From assembly GCA_963573305.1 (NCBI GenBank), contig OY754336.1, positions 1,178,001-1,242,000 of the forward strand: a DNA stretch of 64,000 bases. The letters are read 5' to 3'. Below, piece by piece: positions 55,380 through 64,000 of this stretch. Both the position numbers and the translations under genes were made by a program. How positions within the stretch are numbered: position 1 is the first letter of the stretch; every line of letters begins with the position of its first letter. Origin of the DNA: Pyrrhosoma nymphula (lineage: Eukaryota; Arthropoda; Insecta; Odonata; Coenagrionidae). The notes beneath the pieces were generated by a model that did no database searches, was not told the DNA's origin, and was given only the letters and a program-made list of their open reading frames with translations.

Positions 55380-55465
55380 CTCTGTACAGGCTGTATGCAA
55401 TCTTGTATACAGCCTGTATAAAACATGTATACAGCCTGTATAAATTTTGTATACAGTTTCTTTAC
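55380..55465. repeat. Palindromic GTATAC array, copy 2
   Basis: Four or five CTGTATACA/TGTATACAG words, directly upstream of the second dispersed ~325-bp repeat. Confidence 0.75.
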
Positions 55466-55477
55466 AGATTTACACTG

Positions 55478-55805
55478 TGATATTGCAATAATATTCATAC
55501 TATGTGGCAACATAGGATAGCAGTTATCTGGCATAAATTAATGGCAAATAACTTTTATCAATATTTTATGGTATTTCCTCAAACTATCATGGAATTATCA
55601 TTTAATGATTATAGTTCTCGAAGTCACATTTATCCATGGAAGTGTCCACATATATACGTCTTTTAAAACGCCGATACTTCAGTAATGGGTGCGAGAATAG
55701 GTGCGTTGAGTCTTAGGTTAGGTAATCATGCAATACTAGTACCATATAGTTAGGTAGACACGAGGAAATATTATACGACGTATTATATCATGCCAATGCG
55801 TAATA
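55478..55805. repeat. Dispersed ~325-bp repeat, copy 2
   Basis: Direct-orientation partner of 53081-53405, diverged by substitutions and small indels. It runs into the foldback at 55806. Confidence 0.85.
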
Positions 55806-56076
55806 GCACATTCCCCAATGAAAAAATTGTATAAAACCCATATAAAAATTTTGTATACATTCCGTATAAAATTTTATACAGGTTGTATACAAATTGTATA
55901 CATCCTGTATAAAAGTTGTATAAAATGTATACTTATATACTCATTTTTGTATATAACTTTTATACAACCGGTATACAGACTGTATACAACCTGTATCAAA
56001 TTTTATACGGAATGTATACAAAATTTTTATACAATTTTATACGGGTTTTATACAATATTTTCATAGGGGTTGCACA
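55806..56076. repeat. 270-bp foldback made of GTATAC units
   Basis: CCCCAATGAAAAAATTGTAT at the left and its near reverse complement at the right (ending CATAGGGG) bound ~125-bp arms: TTTTGTATACATTCCGTATA pairs with TATACGGAATGTATACAAAA. The internal units are themselves palindromes. Confidence 0.85.
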
Positions 56077-56414
56077 CTTGCAACAATCTTTTTACTTCTT
56101 CCTGTCACCTGTTGCACTCAAGAGGGTTGAATTTGGGAAGTGAAGGGTAAGCTTGCTCATGGAGGGAGCTGGAGTTTATTGTTTATTGTCGTCCAAATTT
56201 GACCAGCTGTCCAATTGCATTTAGTCTGAAGGAAAAGTCACGTGTAGGTGAAAGCTTTTTATGAGCTAAATTTGCATGATATATTAGGCAACTTTTTTGT
56301 GCCTGTACTTTTTGTATCAATTCTAGTATATACTTAAACTGTTGAGAGTAAGGATGAAATGCAAAGTGATTATTGTAAATTTCTAAACCTTTGTTAATTT
56401 ATCCCTCTGTGCAG

Positions 56415-56656
56415 ACAAAGGGGCATGTATGGATTTGTATATACCACCTACTTCACAAATCAGGGGAAGGCTTCATCTCAAAGCTCAGTTTGATGATGCT
56501 TTTAATTACTCAATAAACAGTATGAAGGAAATTATTATCGACCAGAATCCCCATGTTGTGTTTATTGAAACGGACAAGCCTACTTACAAACCTGGCCAAG
56601 AAGTAAAATTTCGTGTCATGGCTGTGAAACACAACTTATCTCCAGTAAAAGGACCT
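56415..56656 (+). CDS. A2M/TEP/CD109-like gene, exon 3 (MG1-MG2)
   Basis: Acceptor CTCTGTGCAG, donor GGACCT|GTAAGT. The first two bases complete an aspartate codon begun in exon 2, and the frame ends in phase 0. The translation contains CMDLYIPPTSQIRGRLHLKA, then NPHVVFIETDKPTYKPGQEV and KFRVMAVKHNLSPVKGP. The ETDKPxYKPGQ motif opens MG2 in practically all A2M-family proteins and is the strongest family evidence here. The cysteine in this exon probably pairs with that of exon 2 (VCLSL). Confidence 0.95.
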
Positions 56657-57063
56657 GTAAGTAAGGAAAATTTGTGCCCATAAGAGAGGTATAGTATGAC
56701 TTTGATTTTAGAGATATGACTGTGTGTCAAGTTGAATATAACTTGGCAATAGTTTCTTTCATTCTTAAGCTCAGATGGGAGTGGTCACTAGTCAATGATG
56801 GACACTGCATGCCTCATAATAGTGCATGAGACTGTTTAGTGGAATTAGGAAGGTTCTCATGTGAATAAATTAGATAGCAATTTCTCTTATGGATTGTTAC
56901 ATGTTTCTGTAAGCAGTATCCATTCGCATGTATTCCAGCAGAATTGTATGAGCTGTGGGCCATCACTGGACTCATAACTAGAACATACATAACATGCATA
57001 ACTAGAACATAGACGTTTTTTCATGATGTTCTAATGAGGAAAACTATTTATAATGAATTACAG
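56657..57063 (+). other. Intron 3 (407 bp)
   Basis: GTAAGT donor, TTACAG acceptor, phase 0. The only short intron of the gene in this window; no repeat was recognised. Confidence 0.8.
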
Positions 57064-57180
57064 ATACACAAGATTTGGCTTGAAAATCCCTCTGGAGTTC
57101 ATATGGCGCAGTGGCTGAATGTACCAACTGAATTAGGACTAGCTCAATTAGAGTTCCAGCTCTCTCCTGAGCCTGTTCAG
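57064..57180 (+). CDS. A2M/TEP/CD109-like gene, exon 4 (MG2)
   Basis: Thirty-nine codons in phase 0 at both ends. IHKIWLENPSGVHMAQWLNV followed by GLAQLEFQLSPEPVQ matches the MG2 stretch (IWI.DP.G.R.AQW...GL.QL.F.LS.EP) of A2M/TEP/CD109. Donor CAG|GTTTGT. The next expected piece (W.I.V...EYVLPKFEV) was searched for by eye up to the right edge and not found, so the following intron exceeds 6.8 kb or the exon was missed. Confidence 0.93.
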
Positions 57181-58540
57181 GTTTGTTTTCCCCCTTATCA
57201 AAAAGCCTCCTGATTCTAACCTGTCAACCTGAAAATCATCAAACTACGCAAAGTTGGTATAAATTTTACGTATTACCCGTGATTTATTTTGTCGCAGAAC
57301 TTATTCTACACGTGTCAAAATCATGGAAAAGTGGTGTATATTTGGTCTATTAGCCGATATTTCTCATGTGAACACATGTATTGACAAGCAACTAATGATG
57401 GGGACCACGCAGTTCAGAAATTTTTCACAAATATAAAAATGTCTATCTCATTCTATGGTGACATGCCTGTGAAAATATTTCAAACTCTGAGGTTAACTCT
57501 CCATTAGGCACACCAGTCTCCGGAATGTCATTAGTTGCATTGGGTCTGACAGACCCTTGTTAAATTTTCAAAGTATCTGTCATTTTTTTTAGAGTTGATG
57601 AAAATATTTTATTTCTTAATCTTTAAGAAACATTCCGTATGATAATAATTGTCCATACATACCTGTAAATTGGAAGCAATAAAAATTCCCAAGTAGAATT
57701 CCCATTCCCGTTAAAAACATGTAACACAGTAAGTCGCACTGGGTATAGTAGGCCCAAGTTTGAGCAGCCAAGAAAAGAAGCGTCCACTACAATGTATTCT
57801 CTCAACTGAACTCATTGATTAGTTGATTGACTTGAAATTTTGACACAAAATTGCATTCGAATACACAAAGGCTTCTAAATTATAAAAATTGCAAATTTTG
57901 GGGTTGTTTTTCCTTCAGTATTGTTAACATTTAAACCCATAAAAAAGCATTGAATTCGGTGCAAGGGTTTCTGTATTTGCTTTTTTAAATTATGTACTTG
58001 CACTCAAGATATTGGATGGAAATTTTTATCATAGAACGCATAAAAGAATGCATTATTCTTTCTTTTCAACAATGTAAATTTCTTTGGCAACCAGGCAGAA
58101 ATATCCATTTGATAGCAGTTTCATGAATGACTATTCAAGCCTGCATCATTTAAAGGCCAGGTTCAGTGTCTAATTTGATAGTTGTAGTGAAACGACTACA
58201 GTTCCCCGTTCGCCTTGCCTTCTCAAACAAGGTCAATCGCTTAAAGTGTGTGGATTAAATCTGGAAAATCCTTGCTTTTCACATGGTCAATTATATGATG
58301 CATGCTCACGAGTGGGAAAGCCGAATAATTTGTTTTTGTAAAGGGCGGTAAGACCAAAAAAATATTATATGTACATCCTAAATAGGGATGGGACGTGTAC
58401 TTGTGTACGGGTATGTGTTCTTTTTCTTGCAAAATAATACACATTAGCATCGTCCACCTTGGATCACAAATTTCCGCCTCATCCTCCCTCTCCCCCGGTC
58501 ACTTATTATGATATGAGTCAAAGTGAATTGTTATGAATCT
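57181..58540. other. Intron 4, left part; no gene seen
   Basis: AT-rich; no repeats or exons supported. Confidence 0.4.
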
Positions 58541-58548
58541 GTGTGTAT

Positions 58549-60664
58549 TAGGGTGGGTCGAAATACACGAAAGTGCCCGAATCGAATCGCAATAGTGCGG
58601 AAAAGTTGTTACTCGTCACCCTGATCACAAAAAAAGAAAAATGTTTGAAATCGGACCACATCTTCCGGTCGCACATCTCGTTCAAAGTTTCGAAAAATCG
58701 TTAAGAATATGCCTTTTTCGGGATTTAAAAAATATATGTTACAGTGATTGGATTGCGTTCAAAATCGGTATGTGGCCTCTTCTAAAAGTCTTTTGTCTTA
58801 AAAAATATAATTACCCTTCTTTTAGAGGAAGGGGGAGTCACTCATCACGTTCAAATTATCGATACATTCGTAAAAAATTCTTTTATGGGGGAAGGGAGTT
58901 GATCATAACAATGAATGACCTTACGGTCGTTGTTTTGCTCGCGTGAAGTGTGCAGCTTTTCGCCCTAGAAACTTAAGGTATATGGGTACTTTCGGCTGCA
59001 CCGTGAGTTCCACCTTTTATTTATCTTACTTTGCAAATGCCGACAGAAAGGATCAAATATTTTTCTACAAACCGATGATACATTCACATTGTTTCGGAAG
59101 AAGGATTTGTATTCCGGTCGTTGCTTTCCTCGTGTGAGGAGTGCCGTTGGGTAGGCTAAGGCATTACAATATATCCTACTTAGATATATACTTCTTAGGT
59201 AAATGTAATTTACGTATAAAATGGGAGGGGAGCCTCAGGGGGGGCGGGCCTAGCCGCCAGCCAGGCCGACAGCAGCCAGTGCAAGGAATTCGTTGGGCCT
59301 CTGTGCGCAACGCGCCAGAGCAAGCAAGGCTGTTTTTTCTAGGGGAGATGAGTCGCATTCTACTACTGCTTAGAGTTGGAGCACGGTCGTATCTTCGAGT
59401 TGAAGAGAGTTGGACAATGATGTTGAGTACGTGTGGTGAGAAATTTCATTGTCCTTTATTTGGACAGCATCAAAGTCTGAACTATCAGATTCTTCCATCG
59501 GATGCTGATGTTTTACTGCATTGCCAGCATGTTAGATATTCTTTAGCACTGGCTTCGTCCAGTCAAAAACAGGATGTCAGCTTCTCTGGAGTAGCTAATG
59601 CCATTGCTGATGATATAGAGACCATTTTCATTAAGGCATCTTTGCCAACGGTCTCTCGCCCTAGAATCATAAAACGTATCAAAACTCTTCACGATAAGTA
59701 TTACTACATACGTAAAAAGTTTTACAGGGACAAAAAATATGAGGAAAAACAAAAGGAGTACATTAGTACACACAGTACATTTCTGATAGTACAAAAACTT
59801 TATTTTATGTATGTTCCTGCAAGTGCAAAATTCACCTGCTGTGTGATTGCAACAAAACAATAGATAAATGTACCTGTGATCAGCTGGTAAAAATCTATTG
59901 TTCTTGCCCTGTCGACAGGAAAGTTCCTGTGGTAGAGAGAAAATTTCTTTATGCACAGCGGCATCACAATATTGGCAAGATAGGAACAGTTGACCAAAAG
60001 GAGAGTGAAAATATTAAGAAGAGGCTGGCAAGAAAAGCAAAACAAGTAAAAAAAGAGGTTGGTGATTCTTCTGAAGCTTTGGCCAACATTACCTCAAATG
60101 CTGAAACAGAAGAGACAGATATGGTTGCCAAAAATACGGACACATTTTCATATTAGGTTCGGATCACCCTCTGAGACTCAAATGAGAACAGTACTTGCTA
60201 ATACTGCTTTTTATGATACCTACCCTTCCCCTTCCCCCACTAAAAGAAGGGGGAAACGGGTGATTTATCTTTTTTAAATACAAAGGACCTTTAGAAGAGG
60301 CTACATACCGATTTTGAACACAATCCGATCACTGTAACTCATAAAGAGAAAATCCCGAAAACAATCATGTTTCTACGATTTTTCAATAATTTAACGTGAT
60401 GAGCGACTCCCCCTCCCCCTAAAAGAGGGATAATTATTTTTTTAAGGCAAAAGACCTTTGGAAGAGGCCACATACCGATTTTGAACACAATCCAATCACT
60501 GCAACATATTTTTAAAAATCCCGAAAAAAGTCATATTTTTTACAATTTTTCGAAACTTCGAACCAGATGTGCAACTAGAAGATGTGGTCCGATTTCAAAA
60601 ATATTTCTTTCTTTGCAATCAGGGTGACGAGTAGCAACTTTTCAGTGTTTTTCGGCCCACCCTA
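58549..60664 (+). mobile_element. DNA transposon with long, complex terminal repeats (2,116 bp)
   Basis: Ends read TAGGGTGGGTCGAAA and TAGGGTGGGCCGAAA in inverted orientation. Flanks 58541-58548 and 60665-60672 are both GTGTGTAT, a perfect 8-bp duplication. Similarity continues inward for roughly 300 bp (TTGTTACTCGTCACCCTGAT, ATCGGTATGTGGCCTCTTCT). The right side holds a second, diverged copy of the inner part (60240-60400), so subterminal blocks are repeated. The duplication size fits hAT or P, but the family is not clear. Confidence 0.88.
59141..60156 (+). pseudogene. Cys-rich transposon protein, frameshifted, family unknown
   Basis: The upstream frame (59141-59863) includes NAIADDIETIFIKASLPTVS and KRIKTLHDKYYYIRKKFYRD. 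Near 59785 a one-base shift moves to KTLFYVCSCKCKIHLLCDCN, KTIDKCTCDQL, YCSCPVDRKVPVVERKFLYA and a lysine-rich end (KKRLARKAKQVKKE) stopping at 60156. The regularly spaced cysteines (CSCKC, CDC, CTC, CSC) suggest a zinc-binding segment. I recognise this Cys-rich 'CxC...CPxxRKVP..ER.FL..QR' pattern only as typical of uncharacterised insect repeat proteins. No catalytic motif is visible; a larger autonomous parent probably had more sequence. Confidence 0.55.
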
Positions 60665-60672
60665 GTGTGTAT

Positions 60673-63465
60673 GGTACTTCCTGGAATCTGGATCGCAGTC
60701 GGTAACTATTGTCACCGCCTGCTGTCACATTTTACTCCCTGTGACACAGTTTGACCTTAGCAGGCTGCCATTCAGCAAGCATTGGTGCAGGAATCCCAAC
60801 ACTCTAGGCGTAGTACATACCTGTAGGCCCACTGCAGAACAGAATGTGGGGCCAGAGACTAACTCTTGTATGCACTGGGAAAGGTTAGACGTGCACACGC
60901 CTGAATAACAAGGGTGTACACGTTTACTGCAATACATGCTTTTACCCATCCCTAATCTCAAAGTACTTGAATAAATTTTTTCAACTTTAATTTAATACAC
61001 AAAAAATATTGTCTTTCAATAATGTTGAACATGTAAATGTGTCTGCTATGTATATGTGTGCCTACTTAAAAAGAAAAAGAGGCATTGCAACGCATGCTGG
61101 GCACAGCTAGTTCTTAATATTATTTCGGCCTTATTTACATACATAAACTATCACTATTAACATATCTCTATTCAGGCTTCATATTTTGGGATGAAGCTAG
61201 TACAGAAACCTTAAAAGTGGTGTCCTCCTCCTTGCTTGGAAAGTTGAGGGAAATTTGTCCGTTAGTTCTTATTATTGGAAAGCCCCTTATGTGAACAGTT
61301 GACGCTTGATAAATATAGAGAACGGTATCAATGATTTACTGGAATTCATAAATCATCAATGTACACCAGAATACCCTATTGAAAGTTATTTAGAAATGCG
61401 AGGTGAGGAATTTCCCTTTCGTCAATAAAAATATATTATCGTTAATTTCTACCACAATATGCCTCAAACAACCTACAAACACCTTTATCAATTTTAAGCA
61501 CAATGGCACTAACATGTCAAGAAATGTATTTGTAGTATCAAACAACTATTTTTTATTAAATAGCAGCATAATTAAAAAGACAAGAGGTGGAAGAACAGCA
61601 GACTAGCTGAACCATAAATTTTAATTACATTATTCATTTTTGAAAAATTTTAACCTTTTTTATGATGTATTTATCTTTCGATGTGGATTTAATTGCAAAT
61701 AAATTAATATTATTTTTATATAAATGGTTCTTCCATGACTGCCTACTATGCCAAAAATATTCCCTTGGTTAGGCTGAAAAACTTTGTACAGTAGACTTTT
61801 GTACACTCGTCCTGAGGATGATGGAATATTTGTTTCTCCTCAGATAGTATATTAACTGGTAATTCTTTGCTAGCCACTCCCAAGTCATAATAACCCCAAG
61901 CATGTGTCGGTAAAATCAAAAGGAATGAGGATCAGAATCTCTGGTCCATTGAGTGCCCTTATTTCTCTTTTTGTGGAAGTATTAGGATTGGAATGCCAGA
62001 GGAAACATGATTTTACCTTCGAAAGCCTTACTAAACCACATAGTGAAGAAATTTTTTCATTAAGAGGTCAAAGTACACAGGAAGTGCAGGAATTGTTAAT
62101 TATTTAAATGGAAGGGAATTCGTTTCTTCTTGTTAAGAGTTCCAATGAATAGAGGTACATAGTAGGATTTATGTTCTTGGTGTACATGCCTCACAATATG
62201 TTTAATTCTTTGTGAAATGTCTATTCTGAATGTGCTCTTATACAAACAGACTAACTTCCCGTTGAATCTCAATCGTGCCTCTGTCATCATCATCATTGCT
62301 GATCATCAACCCTATGGTTGGTTTGACACGGCTTTCCACTCAATGCTTAGCAGCTAGCCTCTTCACCTCTACATATTTCTTTGTTTCCTCATCATTCATT
62401 ATTTCCTCCATGATGTAAGTCAAATTGCATATATTTCTATGTATAAATTCCTCGGGGATGATTTTTAAAGAGCTACTATAAATTTGGTTGAAATCCTGAG
62501 AGCGGTTCTCCTCATTCATTGTATTGTCCTAATCCATATTTACACTTTGTTCTTCCTTATTGGCTTTGTGTGACAATGGCATTCCAGTATCCAATCATTA
62601 TTCAGTTATCTTCATCATTCACCTTTTTTTTAATTCCAAGATATTTTTCACAGAGTACTTTCATTTCCTCGTACTCCATCATAGGCATGTAGACTTGTAC
62701 AGCTGTTGTCTCTGTCGTCTTAGTTGCTATGTATCTTAACAATGACTATCCTTTATTTACACTGGAGGAAGCTTTTAACATGCATTCTAATGCTCTTCTT
62801 AAGCATAATTTCTACCCCTGCTTCTTAAATGATCTAGTGTGTATGATCCTGATGCTTCCTCTCCAAAAGTCTCCCCCTTCAGACCACTTAATCTCACTGA
62901 CTTCCAAATGTTATCCCATCGTCCACTTTTCTGTTTTCGGAATTTTCAGTCTTCTGCAGGTGTGAAGTGATGTTACATCCCATGTTCCAATCCTGAATTG
63001 ACCATCAGACTTAGTTTATGTACTCCCAATCTGGTTATCTGATTGGGGAACTATTTTTTCAATGGAATATTTTACTCTAGGAGGTTCCATTTGCTCTTTG
63101 CTTGATAAAAAAAATTAAAAAAATGTTGGTCATAGGAAGCTCATTGGGATTGTTATGTGGTGGTTTCAACTCGTCTTCCACCTGTCAAAGCATTACAAAG
63201 TTCCAGGCAAGGTAACATTTACTTTAACTTTGTTAAGGTAAATGTTACCAAACCTGTTGTGAAGTGAGTGTTGCTCTACTGACCACTGTGGTGTCCACAT
63301 TCACTCATGTGAGGAAGGGTCGCTACCCTTTTTTCTGCTTATTCCCAATGACTCCTTGTGTGATTAGTATAGATGATTATTTCGCAACTCATATTTTGTG
63401 CATATGTTAACTGGAATATTTTAATACCTTAGTGGCTCTTTGAAATATACGAAGAACATTCCCAG
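60673..63465. other. Intron 4, right part; no gene seen
   Basis: About 2.8 kb. At 62283-62345 a CATCAT run followed by CCTATGGTTGGTTTGACACG looks like the tail of a dispersed repeat. At 63211-63249 an 18-bp inverted repeat with one mismatch and a TTT loop (GGTAACATTTAC...) occurs. Nothing looks coding. Confidence 0.4.
63211..63249. repeat. 18-bp hairpin, one mismatch, 3-bp loop
   Basis: 63211-63228 and 63232-63249 are reverse complements except at one position. Confidence 0.8.
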
Positions 63466-63469
63466 GCAG

Positions 63470-64000
63470 CATTTTGACGCTGGTCCAATGTCGGGCCAAC
63501 ATCGGCTAATGTCGGTTATGTATTGGCCCGACGTAGGCTGCCGACATTGGCCCAGCATTGGAATGATAACGTTTGCCGGTGGTAAAACGACATTGGCTTC
63601 CAATGTTGGCCCAGTGTCGGACCGATGTCGGCTGGTGTCGGTCCGGCGTCGGGATGATGTCGGTTCAGGGTCGGGATGGTGTCAGGCCAACGTCGGGCCA
63701 ACATCGGCTAATGTTGGTCCAACGTCGGCTACCGACATTGGCCCAGTGTTGGAATGATAACGTTTGCCGGTGGTAAAACGACATTGGCTTACAATACTGG
63801 CCCGGTGTCGGAACGATGTCGGCTGGTGTCGGTCCGGCATCGGAATGATGTTGGTTCAGGGTCGCGATGGTGTCAGTCCAACGTCGGGCCAACATCGGCT
63901 AATGTTGGTCCGACGTCGGCTACCGACATTGGCCCACCGTTGGAATGATAACGTTTGCCGGTGGTAAAACGACATTGGCGTCCAATGTTGGCCCAGTATC
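63470..64000. repeat. CpG-rich satellite, 191-bp period
   Basis: The landmark GAATGATAACGTTTGCCGGT begins at 63561, 63752 and 63943, an exact 191-bp spacing. Each unit is itself built from ~10-12-bp variants of GTCGGCC/ACATTGGCC. The array continues past the window. All six frames are largely open and give repetitive false proteins. Confidence 0.92.

Noticed and set aside
55818..56143. Tyr/Ile-rich open frames
   Set aside because: Produced by repeated GTATAC words in the foldback; no start context or domain.
51069..57180. Assignment to a named gene (Mcr, TEP or CD109)
   Set aside because: The thioester, bait region and C-terminus are outside the window, so only the superfamily can be supported.
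63440..63967. Several overlapping open frames on both strands at the right edge
   Set aside because: All are translations of the 191-bp satellite in different frames.
1..64000. CRISPR arrays, bacterial operons, integrated viral genes
   Set aside because: No spaced identical repeats of CRISPR form, no ribosome-binding-site operon structure and no envelope or capsid genes other than the Copia gag region.

Overview
This is eukaryotic DNA, AT-rich, with spliced genes, GT-AG introns, tRNA-derived SINEs, LINEs, LTR and DNA transposons and satellite-like arrays. Gene content and repeat style suggest an arthropod with a large, repeat-rich genome, most likely an insect. I cannot name the species. No bacterial, organellar or rRNA features were seen.

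The only host gene I can support is the start of an alpha-2-macroglobulin / thioester-protein / CD109-like gene on the + strand. A signal-peptide exon at 11674-11828 joins in phase to a first macroglobulin exon at 51069-51229, followed by exons at 56415-56656 and 57064-57180. The gene runs off the right edge. If exon 1 belongs to it, intron 1 is 39.2 kb and is built largely of transposons.

Layout: (1) 1-10.2 kb is intergenic, with old LINE pieces, perfect hairpins, degenerate TTGGCC arrays and a 330-bp hAT-type MITE. (2) 10.2-11.8 kb is a GC/CpG-richer block with a possible promoter and exon 1. (3) 11.8-51.1 kb is intron 1. It holds SINE-like tRNA heads; a hAT-type element carrying a LINE tail; a LINE reverse transcriptase split by an 11,238-bp P-element-superfamily transposon with a complete 888-aa THAP transposase in three exons; further LINE relics; a deleted mariner; an RTE-like LINE with an 18-bp target duplication; a Harbinger-like MITE; a decayed 2.5-kb hAT; a young full-length Copia element with two LTRs that read as identical; and two more hAT-type elements, one containing a 320-bp-arm palindrome. 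(4) 51.1-57.2 kb carries A2M exons 2-4, separated by palindromic GTATAC and CAGTA arrays, a dispersed ~325-bp repeat and a SINE. (5) 57.2-64 kb is the next intron. It holds a 2.1-kb DNA transposon with long terminal repeats and a cysteine-rich reading frame, and ends in a 191-bp-period CpG-rich satellite.

The most notable items are the apparently intact P-like element inside a LINE codon (8-bp duplication, reading frame restored when the element is removed), the young Copia element with a half-tRNA-type primer site, the phase-matched 39-kb intron, and several unclassified palindromic or repeat structures.
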